A stretch of 36,596 nt of DNA from Paenibacillus sp. 598K (GCF_003851045.1 NZ_BFBX01000070.1:91923-128518); one strand, 5' to 3'. Positions 8,350 through 17,800 are shown, counted from the first letter of the stretch. The notes: generated from the letters alone by a model not told the origin. Made by a program: numbers and translations.

Positions 8350-9309
8350 ATGCAATTAAACCTTGCGCGCGTGCCGAGGATCGACGGGGATACCGGTTAT
8401 TGCTGCATGGAGGATTGTTTGGCGACCATAGCGCGGAATACGGGGTACAGCTACGAGATGTACCAGCTCGCCAACTGGCGCTTCGAGTACGACGATACGA
8501 TCGCAGGGGAGTGCATCGGCGATCGGTTCGAGATGGTCTACATCGACAATCTCGACGATCTCGAACGGTTCCACGGCATCACAATCACTCATCTAGGCAA
8601 GCGAAGCAGCGATGAACTGCGGCAGTATGTTGTCGCAGACGTGGCGGTCGGACTGCCTGTCATGCTGGCGTTTGACGTGTACAGTTGTCCATGGTTCTGG
8701 GGATATCGACGCTTACATTACCCGTATCACCACTTTCTTGTCACCGGCTATGACCCCGAGGAAGAAGCTTTTGTCTGCGTCGACCCGTTCTACCAGTTGA
8801 CGGAGCTTCGGCTTCCGCTGGCGCTGTACGAAGAGGGGCTTACCGAGGTGAAGCGGTTCGCATTGTCGCAGCCGCAGGAGGCCTCGGCCCCGGTACTGCT
8901 GGAGGCGCTCGCAGAGCGGCTGCGCCGATTTTACAACCCTGAGTACCAGCACAAGATGCGACGCTTAATCGCTGCAATCGAGGCCGAGCTGGACCTGGAG
9001 GCGGAGAGCCGGAGGTACATGGATTTTGCCCGGTCGATCTTTCATCTCAACTTCGTCGCCCTCATGGAGATCCGCGTCGGCTTCGCGCAGGCGACCCGTT
9101 ACATCGCCGGACAGTATCCGTCGACGGAGCTGGACGAGCTGGCAGACGGCTTCTGGCAGATGGCCAACGCCTGGATGACGGTCCGGCGGATGCTCTACAA
9201 GATCAACGCTGCCGGCAGGATGCTGGAGCCGGTCAAGCGGAGCATCGTCCGCAAGATGACGTCGATCCTTGAGGAGGAGCTACGGCTGGTGGATACCCAT
9301 TGTAGATAG
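8350..9309 (+). CDS. BtrH-like C39-fold protein, possible acyltransferase
   Basis: 319-residue protein resembling the BtrH N-terminal domain family with a helical C-terminal region (DUF4872-like). Residues 12-25 (DGDTGYCCMEDCLA) hold a candidate nucleophile Cys18 or Cys19; His127/His128 in YHHFLVTGYD and Asp145 in CVDPF complete a papain/C39-like triad. In butirosin biosynthesis BtrH transfers an acyl group from a carrier protein to an aminoglycoside; related proteins occur in many NRPS and hybrid clusters. Here an acyl/aminoacyl transfer role is an inference from that precedent. The start ATG 8350 follows GAGAGGAGGAGC. The C-terminal 150 residues are helical and charged. It is the last intact gene of the cluster, 23 nt after the methyltransferase. 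Confidence 0.75.
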   Translation: MQLNLARVPRIDGDTGYCCMEDCLATIARNTGYSYEMYQLANWRFEYDDTIAGECIGDRFEMVYIDNLDDLERFHGITITHLGKRSSDELRQYVVADVAVGLPVMLAFDVYSCPWFWGYRRLHYPYHHFLVTGYDPEEEAFVCVDPFYQLTELRLPLALYEEGLTEVKRFALSQPQEASAPVLLEALAERLRRFYNPEYQHKMRRLIAAIEAELDLEAESRRYMDFARSIFHLNFVALMEIRVGFAQATRYIAGQYPSTELDELADGFWQMANAWMTVRRMLYKINAAGRMLEPVKRSIVRKMTSILEEELRLVDTHCR

Positions 9310-9439
9310 AGAGGTCGCGAGATCATCTACCGCGGAGCCGTCAATGAGAGGTTGCCCATCAGGCAGGACAAGAACCGAACAACCCACGTTTGCCAATTAG
9401 GATAAGATGCAGCGATTGACGCATGGTGCGCGCTGACTG

Positions 9440-9470
9440 GATGACCTCAGTAGTTGAGGGGTCATCTTTG
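9440..9470 (+). terminator. Probable operon terminator hairpin
   Basis: GATGACC-TCA and TGA-GGGGTCATC form an imperfect stem with a short loop (9440-9466), followed by TTTG. It lies about 130 nt after the BtrH-like gene and directly before the NRPS remnant, so it could end the cluster transcript. The T tract is short. Confidence 0.45.
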
Positions 9471-9472
9471 AT

Positions 9473-10333
9473 ATGCACTATCCCGAGGAGCGTATCCGGT
9501 TTATTCTGGCGGATGCCGGGATACGTCTGCTTCTGACGCAGTCCGACAGCCATGCGTATGTTCAGCATCTGTTCGACCCTTTGATTAATGTCGACGAAGC
9601 AGCTCCTGTGATCGGCCAACAGCCGCTGTCCCGACCGCCTATTGCCGTCACGCCTTCAGAGCTTGCCTACATGATGTATACGTCCGGCACGACAGGTACG
9701 CCAAAGGGGGTCCTGATCTCGCCATCGAGCCGTTGCGCATCTTACCTACCAGCCCTCCTTCCTGTCCTTGCAGCCCTTGGATATCGTAGCATTTCTATCA
9801 AGTATTTCTTTTGACTCCTCGACGCTGGAGATCTGGTCTGCTCTCTTGAACGGGTTGACCCTTGTCATTCCTGCTCGCGTCAGGCTGTCGCCGGATGTCG
9901 TCGCCGAGGCGATCTCGACCTTCAAGGTCACCGTTATGTTCTTGACCCCCGGGCTGTTCAATCTCATGGTGGAGGAGCATCTCGCATGCCTGGCGTCTGT
10001 GCGATACGTCATCTCTGGCGGAGACGTGATGTCCCCGGCTATCGCTCATCGAGCGCTCAGACATCTGCTGAATACGAAGATTATTAACGGGTATGGACCA
10101 ACCGAGACACGCCCTTCCTGCCCTTGCTGACGGAACAGGTGGAGGAGGGCAAGACCGTCTGGGAGTTGTACGAGAACATGCCCGTCTACGACTCGTCCAG
10201 CACTCAAAACGCATTGGCGGATACAGGAATCGTCTGTCCCGACATGAATACGGAGCTGCTGGAGCGATATTTTACATTTATGACAGGCAGCGGATTCCTC
10301 GATCAGCCCATGCATCCACCGATCTTGTCGTAA
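9473..10333 (+). pseudogene. Decayed NRPS adenylation domain remnant
   Basis: Three short open pieces in different frames read through parts of an AMP-binding (adenylation) domain. Frame 2 (9473-9720) has HYPEERIRFILADAGIRLL and the A3 core YTSGTTGTPKGVLI. Frame 3 (9768-10115) has FDSSTLEIWSALLNG (A4 region), YVISGGDVMSP and the A5 core NGYGPTE. Frame 2 again (10110-10333) reads a further ~70 residues (ELYENMPVYDSS..., ending at TAA 10331) that I cannot assign. Sequence between A3 and A4, the substrate-binding and hinge motifs after A5, and any condensation, carrier or thioesterase domain are missing. The 5' end is also cut: the proline-rich strand before HYPEER is replaced by unrelated sequence. 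This is a frameshifted, internally deleted fossil, probably of an NRPS gene once part of the adjacent cluster. Confidence 0.85.
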
Positions 10334-10430
10334 AGTATAGCTGTCATCTTACAAGCTCATCGCCTCCTGTCAGAGCCGACCCTCGCGGTACTTCGAAACC
10401 GCGACAGGGCACCCGTATCATCGAACAATG

Positions 10431-10473
10431 CAAGACCGCCCCTTACTTCCTGGGGCGGTCTTGTTTGTATTTT
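10431..10473 (+). terminator. Strong rho-independent terminator
   Basis: CAAGACCGCCCC (10431-10442) pairs perfectly with GGGGCGGTCTTG (10452-10463) around a 9-nt loop, followed by TTTGTATTTT. It isolates the upstream NRPS remnant from the sugar-transport operon. Confidence 0.9.
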
Positions 10474-10480
10474 GTGGAGG

Positions 10481-10513
10481 TTGACAGGATCACAAACGAT
10501 TTCGCAGGTATGG
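10481..10513 (+). promoter_or_regulatory. Upstream motif of the sugar ABC operon (copy 1)
   Basis: ACAAACGATTTCGCAGGT lies at 10492-10509, directly after a TTGACA (10481-10486). A near copy occurs upstream of the solute-binding gene at about 12446. A good -10 hexamer at normal spacing from the TTGACA is not visible, so I describe it as a shared regulatory motif rather than a defined promoter. Confidence 0.45.
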
Positions 10514-10585
10514 CTCATTCACCCTGGGATCAGGAAGCGTTAACATGAATGTACTACATCGGATACACAGGGGAAGGGTGCGGAC

Positions 10586-11518
10586 ATGCATGGTAACCTG
10601 AAGGTTCAAACGCCCCTCGGGCAGGCAAAAAAACGGAAGGCATTTATATTGTACTGGTTAAGAGAGTGGTCATCATGGCTGTTGATTGTGCCGACGCTGC
10701 TGTTTTTCTTCTTCTTTTCCTGGCAGCCGTTGTTTCAAGGGATCATCCTGTCCTTTTTTCGTACAGAGGGCTTTGAGGGCGTCGAGTGGATCGGGATTCA
10801 GAATTACTTGGATGTCATGCAAAATGCCGTATTCCAGCAGACGTTAGTCAATACGTTTGTCTATGTTTTCTGGTCGCTTGTCATCGGATTTGCCGTGCCG
10901 ATCGTGGTGGCTATCGCGATCAATGAGATGCGGCATTGGGGGTCGGCATTCCGCTTCTCGGTGTTTTTCCCTAATATGGTGCCAGGCATCGCTGCAGCGC
11001 TGATGTGGATGTTTCTGTTCAATCCCGGAGAGGGCGGCGTCCTCAACATGCTGCTGGGCTGGTTCGGACTGCCAACGCAAGAGTGGCTGCAGAACCCGGA
11101 CATGACGATCCTCCTGATCATTCTGACGATTACCTGGCGCAGCTTTGGCGCGACGACCCTGCTCTACCTCGCCAGCCTGCAAGGCATCAACAGCGATCTG
11201 TACGAAGCCGCCTCGATTGACGGCGCGGGCATCTGGAGGAAGTTCCGCAGCATTACGCTGCCGCAGATCGCTCCGATGATCAGTCTGATGCTGATCCTGC
11301 AGGTAAGCGGCGTATTCCAGGTGTTCAACGAGCCATTGGTTATGACCGAGGGCGGTCCGAGCAACGCGTCGATGTCGCTGATGCTGCAGAGTTATTTTTA
11401 CGCCTTCCGTTACTTCGAGGCGGGGCACTCGCTGGCGCTTGGGGTCGTCACCTTCGTCATCCTCATGCTGCTGACCATCGTCTACTTCAAGCTCGAGAAG
11501 AAATGGGAAAGGGAGTAG
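10586..11518 (+). CDS. Carbohydrate ABC transporter permease (UgpA/LplB-like)
   Basis: 310-residue permease with six predicted membrane helices, the first at about residues 28-48 (LLIVPTLLFFFFFSWQPLF). The binding-protein-dependent transport signature (EAA loop) is EAASIDGAGIWRKFRSITLP, which docks the shared ATPase. Length and N-terminal layout match the MalF/UgpA-type subunit of CUT1 sugar importers. ATG 10586 follows GGGGAAGGGTG. The second permease begins 10 nt after its stop and a solute-binding lipoprotein follows, but no ATPase gene is present; such systems usually share an MsmX-type ATPase encoded elsewhere. Probable substrate: oligosaccharides released by the surface enzyme encoded downstream (inference). 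Confidence 0.92.
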   Translation: MHGNLKVQTPLGQAKKRKAFILYWLREWSSWLLIVPTLLFFFFFSWQPLFQGIILSFFRTEGFEGVEWIGIQNYLDVMQNAVFQQTLVNTFVYVFWSLVIGFAVPIVVAIAINEMRHWGSAFRFSVFFPNMVPGIAAALMWMFLFNPGEGGVLNMLLGWFGLPTQEWLQNPDMTILLIILTITWRSFGATTLLYLASLQGINSDLYEAASIDGAGIWRKFRSITLPQIAPMISLMLILQVSGVFQVFNEPLVMTEGGPSNASMSLMLQSYFYAFRYFEAGHSLALGVVTFVILMLLTIVYFKLEKKWERE

Positions 11519-11528
11519 TGAAGCATCC

Positions 11529-12413
11529 ATGAAAACAGGCAAAGGCTCCGGTATTATAGGGGATTTGGAGTATAAGCAGCCCGGGGTCAAGCTGGTCTAT
11601 TGGCTCATCTTCGCGGCTATGATCATCGTCTCGGCGATTTGTATTTTTCCGGCGTTATGGGTTATTATGTCGAGCTTCAAGGATATCAAGGAGTTTTATG
11701 CCATCCCTCCGACGATCATCCCCCGGTCATTTCATATCGAGAAGGTGTGGCAGACCTGGAATGAGTTCCGGTTTATGAAGTACTATGTCAATACCGGATA
11801 CTTGACGCTCGGAGCTGTTGCGTTCTGTCTGTTGTTCAACGGCTTGGCCGGCTATTTTTTCTCCAAGCTCAAGCCCAGAGGCAGCGGTTTTATTTTTCTG
11901 CTGATTCTGTGGACGGTGCTGCTGCCCAATACAGTAGGCATGGTGCCGTTGTTCAGCAATATTGTCGACTTTCCGCTGCTGCACCTGAACCTGACCAACA
12001 CCTATTGGCCGATGTGGTTTATGGCGGCGGTCAATCCGGTGACGATCCTCATCTTCAAAAACTTCTTCGACACGATCCCCGTCTCGCTGATCGAAGCGGC
12101 GCGGATCGATGGGTCGACCAAGCTGGGCATTTTCTTCCGTATCGTACTGCCGCTCAGTGTGCCTGTGCTGATCACGATTACGATATTAACAATTAACGGG
12201 GTATGGATGGACTTTTTTTGGCCCTATATGGTGCTGAAGGATCAGTCGCAGTGGACCGTCATGGTGGCCATCTATAACCTTAAGGCAACCCTGCCGATGG
12301 ACATACAGTTTGTCGCGCTGACCTTTGCGATCGTCCCGCCGGTGCTGCTATTCCTGATCTTCCAGCGTTACATCATGCAAGGGTATTCGATCGGCGGCGG
12401 TATTAAGGGCTAG
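11529..12413 (+). CDS. Carbohydrate ABC transporter permease (UgpE/LplC-like)
   Basis: 294-residue permease with about six membrane helices; the first is residues 23-42. The EAA loop is EAARIDGSTKLGIFFRIVLP, and the C-terminus GYSIGGGIKG matches the conserved end of MalG/UgpE-type subunits (usually ...GL..GAVKG). It is the partner of the preceding permease and should form the heterodimeric channel. The start ATG 11529 has its nearest purine-rich stretch (AGGGAG) 14 nt upstream, so translation may be coupled to the preceding gene. Confidence 0.92.
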   Translation: MKTGKGSGIIGDLEYKQPGVKLVYWLIFAAMIIVSAICIFPALWVIMSSFKDIKEFYAIPPTIIPRSFHIEKVWQTWNEFRFMKYYVNTGYLTLGAVAFCLLFNGLAGYFFSKLKPRGSGFIFLLILWTVLLPNTVGMVPLFSNIVDFPLLHLNLTNTYWPMWFMAAVNPVTILIFKNFFDTIPVSLIEAARIDGSTKLGIFFRIVLPLSVPVLITITILTINGVWMDFFWPYMVLKDQSQWTVMVAIYNLKATLPMDIQFVALTFAIVPPVLLFLIFQRYIMQGYSIGGGIKG

Positions 12414-12444
12414 AGCGTGACTGCATACTCCGAGGGAGACAGAT

Positions 12445-12470
12445 TTACAAACCGTTTCGCAGGTTTGACG
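12445..12470 (+). promoter_or_regulatory. Upstream motif of the solute-binding gene (copy 2)
   Basis: ACAAACCGTTTCGCAGGTTT (12447-12466) repeats the motif found before the first permease gene at 10492, with differences at only two or three of the 18 shared positions. Its location in the gap between the second permease and the solute-binding gene suggests that both transcription units answer to the same regulator. Confidence 0.45.
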
Positions 12471-12516
12471 CCTACTTGCGATTTGAGGGTGCATGATAGG
12501 ATAAAGATGTCCTTCA

Positions 12517-12534
12517 CAAGAAAGCGCTTTAGGC
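12517..12534 (+). promoter_or_regulatory. cre-like palindrome upstream of solute-binding gene
   Basis: AAAGCGCTTT (12521-12530) is a perfect 10-bp palindrome within AAGAAAGCGCTTTAGG, close to the CcpA cre consensus core. It lies about 47 nt before the solute-binding gene start, in the leader region, where CcpA binding typically represses. The same 10-mer recurs at 14136. Confidence 0.6.
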
Positions 12535-12576
12535 TCTAATGCAATCCACTCTGATAGGAAAGATGGGGGAATACAA

Positions 12577-14043
12577 ATGAAACTCGGTACATCAAAAGGT
12601 TGGCAAGCGGTTATGATCCTGCTGTGCATGGTCGCCCTGGTGGCTGCGGGATGCAGCAGCAATGGCAAGAGCGGGGGGGATAACACAGGCGGCAGCTCAG
12701 GTACGACTCCGGCAAAGAGCGAGACCACCGAGTCCGGGAATGCGGAGCAGCCGGTGACGATCAAGATTAGCAACTGGCCAAAGCCCAATGAGGAAGCGCA
12801 AGTTAAAATCTACGACGAATATGTAGCGCAGATGAAGGCGAGCTACCCGTGGATTACGTTGGAGAAGGATGAGTGGGGATACGATGTCAGCTCCTTCCTG
12901 CCGAAGGCGGCAAGCGGGCAACTGCCGACCATCTACGAGACGTTCTTCACCGAAGCGGATAAGATTATCAAGGCCAAATACTCAGCGGACATTACGGACC
13001 TGCTCCAGAAAAACGACTGGACGAGCGCCTTGAATCCGGACCTGCTCAAGCTGATCCAGAAGGATGGCAAGTACTACGGCATTCCGAAGGACGGTTATGT
13101 CATCGGTCTGATGTATAACGTCAACCTGTTCAAGGAAGCGGGGTTGGTCGATGCTGAGGGCGTGCCTGTCTTCCCGAAAACCTATGAAGAACTGGCGCAA
13201 ACGGCAAAGACGATCAAAGACAAAACAGGCAAGGCGGGCTTTTTCTTCCCTACCAAAAACAATCAGGGCGGCTGGATGTTTATGAATATCGCCTGGGCGC
13301 ACGGCGCGGAATTCGAAGCGCAGGTGGATGGCAAATGGCAAGCGGTATTCAACTCGCCGGAGGCGGTCGCTGCGTTGCAATACGTCAAGGATCTGAAATG
13401 GAAATATGACGTGCTCCCGGCGAACAATCTCGTCGATATCGGCACCGACATGTTCCAGATGTTCGGAACGGATCAGGTCGGCATGAGCTTCGGGGTGCCG
13501 GACTGGGGCAACGCGATGATCCAGGGCTTCCAGATGTCCAAGGACAATCTGGCGATGTCGGCTCTGCCGGCAGGGCCGAAGGGCAACGTCACGCTGCTCG
13601 GCGGGGGCTTGTACATGTTCGCGCCGCAGGCGACAGCCGAGCAACTGGAAGCGACCTTCAAGTGGCTGGAGGTAAGGGGCTTCTCCCCGCAGGCGACACC
13701 GGAGACACTGGCCGGGCTGGAGACACAATCCAAGACCTCCAATGAACAGGGTATGATCGTAGGTCCGCATAGCTTGCGCGTATGGATCAATGAAGATCGT
13801 ATCGCGGCCGAGCAGGAAATCATCCAGAAGTATACGAATGTCAACATGGCGATGTTCGAGGATTATATGACCAATGGCGGCAACGGCTTGCGTCCGGAAG
13901 AGCCGGTCAATGCACAAGAGCTGTATAAGACACTTGATGTCGTCATCCAGACCGTGCTGACGAATAAGGACGCCGATCCGCAAGCTTTGCTGGATAAAGC
14001 CGTCGTCGACTTCCAAAAAGATTATCTCGATAAAGCGCAATAA
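12577..14043 (+). CDS. Sugar ABC transporter solute-binding lipoprotein
   Basis: 488-residue extracellular binding protein (SBP family 1). A lipoprotein signal peptide runs to the lipobox VAAGC with Cys26 as the lipidated residue, then a Gly/Ser-rich linker (residues 27-60). The mature protein starts with VTIKISNWP and contains the family features VNLFKEAGL, PKTYEELAQTAKTIKDKTGK and WMFMNIAWAHGAEF. It captures a saccharide outside the membrane and hands it to the two upstream permeases. A cre-like site and the shared upstream motif precede it, and a perfect 16-bp hairpin follows it, so it can also be transcribed on its own, which is common for SBPs needed in excess. Confidence 0.93.
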   Translation: MKLGTSKGWQAVMILLCMVALVAAGCSSNGKSGGDNTGGSSGTTPAKSETTESGNAEQPVTIKISNWPKPNEEAQVKIYDEYVAQMKASYPWITLEKDEWGYDVSSFLPKAASGQLPTIYETFFTEADKIIKAKYSADITDLLQKNDWTSALNPDLLKLIQKDGKYYGIPKDGYVIGLMYNVNLFKEAGLVDAEGVPVFPKTYEELAQTAKTIKDKTGKAGFFFPTKNNQGGWMFMNIAWAHGAEFEAQVDGKWQAVFNSPEAVAALQYVKDLKWKYDVLPANNLVDIGTDMFQMFGTDQVGMSFGVPDWGNAMIQGFQMSKDNLAMSALPAGPKGNVTLLGGGLYMFAPQATAEQLEATFKWLEVRGFSPQATPETLAGLETQSKTSNEQGMIVGPHSLRVWINEDRIAAEQEIIQKYTNVNMAMFEDYMTNGGNGLRPEEPVNAQELYKTLDVVIQTVLTNKDADPQALLDKAVVDFQKDYLDKAQ

Positions 14044-14057
14044 GCACAATGGCTCGC

Positions 14058-14095
14058 GGCTATCGCCTCAAGGCACTGCCCTTGAGGCGATAGCC
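14058..14095 (+). terminator. Perfect 16-bp hairpin after solute-binding gene
   Basis: GGCTATCGCCTCAAGG (14058-14073) pairs perfectly with its complement at 14080-14095 around a 6-nt loop, 15 nt after the stop codon. The following CGTTCGTTG is only moderately T-rich. Terminator or mRNA-stabilising 3' structure. Confidence 0.75.
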
Positions 14096-14133
14096 CGTTC
14101 GTTGCCTCGAAGCTGGAGAAATTGGCGCCATTT

Positions 14134-14147
14134 AGAAAGCGCTTTAT
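14134..14147 (+). promoter_or_regulatory. cre-like palindrome (second copy)
   Basis: AAAGCGCTTT at 14136-14145 in the context TAGAAAGCGCTTTATC, about 45 nt before the next gene start. It is the same palindrome, at nearly the same distance from the start codon, as the one before the solute-binding gene, which points to common control by CcpA or a LacI-type regulator. Confidence 0.6.
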
Positions 14148-14189
14148 CCGACATCGGCCAACAGGCAGCCAGAGCAAGGAGGATGACAG

Positions 14190-14849
14190 ATGCAAAGGCG
14201 GAAGGGAGCAGCGGCCAAGGGGCGGCGCTGGACAGCGCTGGTCCTGTTGGCTCTGGTAGCGGGATGTCTATGGGCGTCTATCGTCTGGGCGCATAGCTGG
14301 TCTGATGCGACAGGAGCGGCAGTGGTTGTGGACGGCGTGGAGATCGCTGAGCAAGAGCTGCTGCTGCATATGGACGGTCACCGGGCGCTCGTCGCTGACG
14401 AATACCGCAGACAATATGGCGCGCAGATGGATGCGGGCTTTTGGTCGAGGCATTATGATGGCGGCACGCCGACGGAGCGTCTGCGGGCAGTAGCTGGCGA
14501 GCAAGCCGCGCGGGCGCTAATAGAGCGGAGGATCGCTCAGGAGGCGGGCGTTGTGGAGGACATCAGCTATGCGGCTATTCTGGCGGCGCTGGAGACGGAG
14601 AATGAACGAAGAGCCGCCGCTGTCGCAGCGGGGCAAGTGATCTACGGGCCGATGCGATTCGAAGCGAGCGCCTTTTACAGCTACTACAGGAGCGGTCTTC
14701 GCAATGCGGCCATCGAGTCGTTGATGGAGAGGGGCGAGCTTGCGGACAGCGACAAGCTCGCCCCGCACTTAGCCTATGAGGCGTTGGTTGACCGTCGACT
14801 GGCGGCAGCTCGCTTGACGTGGAAGACATCTCACAGAAATGAGGAATGA
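14190..14849 (+). CDS. Membrane-anchored SurA/PrsA-like protein
   Basis: 219-residue protein with a basic N-terminus and one hydrophobic segment (residues 15-33, ALVLLALVAGCLWASIVW), then a secreted helical domain. The start of that domain (AVVVDGVEIAEQELLLHM) resembles the beginning of SurA-N/PrsA-type chaperone modules, where a short strand pair V--V-G--I---E precedes long helices; no parvulin isomerase domain is present. The start ATG 14190 follows AAGGAGG. Its stop overlaps the start region of the giant surface protein (ATGA at 14846), so the two are translationally coupled, and a role in folding or exporting that protein is a reasonable inference. Function not proven; it may be a lineage-specific hypothetical. 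Confidence 0.65.
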   Translation: MQRRKGAAAKGRRWTALVLLALVAGCLWASIVWAHSWSDATGAAVVVDGVEIAEQELLLHMDGHRALVADEYRRQYGAQMDAGFWSRHYDGGTPTERLRAVAGEQAARALIERRIAQEAGVVEDISYAAILAALETENERRAAAVAAGQVIYGPMRFEASAFYSYYRSGLRNAAIESLMERGELADSDKLAPHLAYEALVDRRLAAARLTWKTSHRNEE

Positions 14850-14851
14850 AG

Positions 14852-17800
14852 ATGTTGAGAAAGTGGTTAACGGCGACCCTGGCGGTCGTCATGCTGTTGG
14901 CGGCGGGACTCCCGGCTGCGCCTGTATCGGCACATGCCGAGCTGGAGCTGCGCGACGAACTGAGCGACTGGTCTGCTGTCATGGATAGGAGCGCGAACTG
15001 GACGCTCGACGGCAGCGGCGCGACGTTCTTCGACGGCGATGCGACACGAGCTGTGCCGACCAATCTGGATCCGGCGTATCTGGTGTATGCGTTTGACGAG
15101 GTGCAAGATTTTCAAGTGCGCTTTTATTATTTTGCCGATTCGCAGGCGACGCTGCGGTTTTACGGGTCTGCAGACGGCAGCGTCTGGTCGGAGATTGCGG
15201 CTGTGCATGATACGCCGACTTCCTCTGGCGACGCAGCCTGGAAGGGGGTCACCTACTCTCCTGCCGGAGCGATTGCTGCGGACATGAGCTACTTTAAGCT
15301 GGAGATCACAGGTAACATCACCAGTTGGCATACACAGCTCGGTGCAGTGCGGCTAAGCAATATCGCTACAGTGCCGCTGACGATCGAGGACGAGCTGGCG
15401 GACTGGTCCAAGGTGGATGCCCATACCGCGAGCTGGGCTTTTGACGGCAGCGGTCCGGCCAACTTTGGCGGCGATGCGACGAGACTGGTGCCTACCGCAG
15501 ATACTCCCGAGTCGATCACCTATCATCTACACGGCGTGAGGACGTTCTCGGCAGACATCCATCGCTTCGCCGACGCGACAGCAGAGATCGTATGGTATGG
15601 CTCGACGGATGGCAGCGTCTGGTACGAGCTGCAGACCTCGCACGATACCCCCGTCTCGACGGGCGATGCCGCATGGAGCAGAGCTACATACACACCGAGC
15701 GCTCCCGTTCCGGCGGATACCCATTACCTCAAGCTGGAGGTGTCTGGAGACGCGGTAGCCTGGCGTACGCAGATAGGCTCCGTCACGGTCTCCAATCGCG
15801 TCCAATCCGCAGGGCAAGGCGATTACTATGTGGACGCCTTGGGCGGAGACGACGACGATGACGGGCGAACGCCGGAGAGCGCTTGGCAATCGCTGAGTCC
15901 AGTGAACGAGCGGACCTTCAAGCCAGGCGATCGTATCCTGCTGAAGACGGGAGGCATCTGGTCCGGTCAACTGTCCCCCAAGGGGAGCGGCACGGCTGAG
16001 CATCCGATCACGCTGTCCTCGTATGGTACTGGTCCCAAACCGATCATCAACGGCGGCGGGCTCGCAGGGGGGACGGTCTACCTGAGGAACCAATCGCACT
16101 GGATTATACAGAACCTCGAGATTACCAACTATGCATCGGAGCGAGGCGATGTATTCCGTGAAGGCATCTTCATCGAGAATGCGGGAGCGGGTACGCTGTC
16201 GGGCATTCGCATCTCAGATAACTATGTTCACGATGTATCGGGCAGCTTCCGCTATGCGGGCGGCGACCCCCATGCGTTCGGCGGCATCGCTGTCTATGCG
16301 GGAGGCGCAGGTACGGACCGCTTCGATGGGGTGCTGATCGAGGGCAATACGGTGGAGCGCGTCGGACGTACGGGGATCGTCGTCTGGGATCAAGTATGGA
16401 ACGGCGTCGGTTACGCGTCGGAGCAGGTCGTCATCCGGCAGAATTATGTCAAGGAATCCGATAGCGACGGCATCCTGACCTTTGGGGTGGACGGCGGCTT
16501 GATCGAGCATAATGTTGTCGAGGGCGCTGGCGTATACTCGGAGCCGGGGCAATTCAACGGGACGGCGGCGATCTGGCCGACGCGCGGCAAAAACAATATC
16601 GTCCAGTTCAACGAAGCGTTCAACACGTATAAGCCTGAGGGCGACGGGCAGGGCTTCAATCTCGATATCGATACCCGGGACAGCATCGTGCAATACAATT
16701 ATAGCCACGACAATGCCGGCGGTTTTATCCTGTTCGTCGATGCGACGAATACCCCCGGTACGGAGATCGGCTCGACCAACAACATCGTGCGTTACAATAT
16801 TAGCCAGAATGATGCCAAGCATGCCTTCACCTTTGCCGGGGGCGTATCGGCTGGCACGCAAATCTACAATAATACCGTCTATCTCGGAGCGAATTCGAAT
16901 GCTAAAATTATCGATCACGAGTGGGACGATGCAGGGGACGTCAACGCCCCTTATACCTTCAAAAATAACCTGATCTATAATCTGGGCAGCGGCGGCTATA
17001 ATCTGCCGGGTACGGGCGGTGTCTTCGACAGCAATCTGTTCTACGGCAATCATCCGACAAGCGAGCCAGCCGACCCGAATAAAGTGACAGCCAACCCGCT
17101 GCTCGTCTACCAGGGAGGAGCAGCCGAGGGCTGGAGCTCCGTATCCGGCTATCAATTGCGGGACGGCTCGCCGGCGCTGGGCGCAGGGACTGTCCTTCCG
17201 AACAATGGCGGTCGGGATTACTGGGGCAACGCTGTCTCGCCGACAGGCGCGCCGAACATCGGGGCGTATGGCGGGCCAGGACTCGACCCGGCAGGCTTGC
17301 CGGAGGCGCCGGAGGACGACTTTACCCTCACCTATCAGGGACTGAGCATGACGCCGCTAATATCCGCAGGTCGCAGTGACCCGCTATCGCTGCGCCTCCG
17401 GTTCGCCAATGATTCGGATGCGGAGCTGGCGATCTCCGATATCCAATGGCGCGTGGGCACGTCAAGCGGCAAGCTGGCCAAGGCGCCTGCGATAGCGCCG
17501 GGGAAGGGATGGGATTACGAGATTGCGCTGCCCGGGCTGGTCGAGGGCACGACTTATCCGCTGAGCCTGACGGCCGACGTCCATGGCTACAAGCCGATCC
17601 AGGTGACCCGACAACTCGACTATAACCGTGTCCTGCAACAGACGGACAAGCGGAGTGCGGTCACGATCGACCTGGCCAAAGGACAGGCCGTGTTCGATCC
17701 TCCCTCGGCCTATAACGGCTCATCCGATCTGGGCGGCACGCTGGCGGTGCGCTGGGACGACGAATACTTGTATCTGAACGGCGACATCCAGGATGATGTC

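Noticed and set aside
9346..9402. Short ORF (MRGCPSG...) after the BtrH-like gene as a possible RiPP precursor
   Set aside because: Only 18 codons, no ribosome binding site, no leader-core pattern; the sequence is likely part of the degraded region before the NRPS remnant.
10481..10514. Complete sigma-A promoter at TTGACA 10481
   Set aside because: No acceptable -10 hexamer lies 16-19 nt downstream, so I list it only as part of a shared regulatory motif.
10093..10548. Plus-strand 151-codon ORF spanning the NRPS remnant end and the terminator
   Set aside because: It crosses a strong rho-independent terminator, has no recognisable motif and no ribosome binding site.
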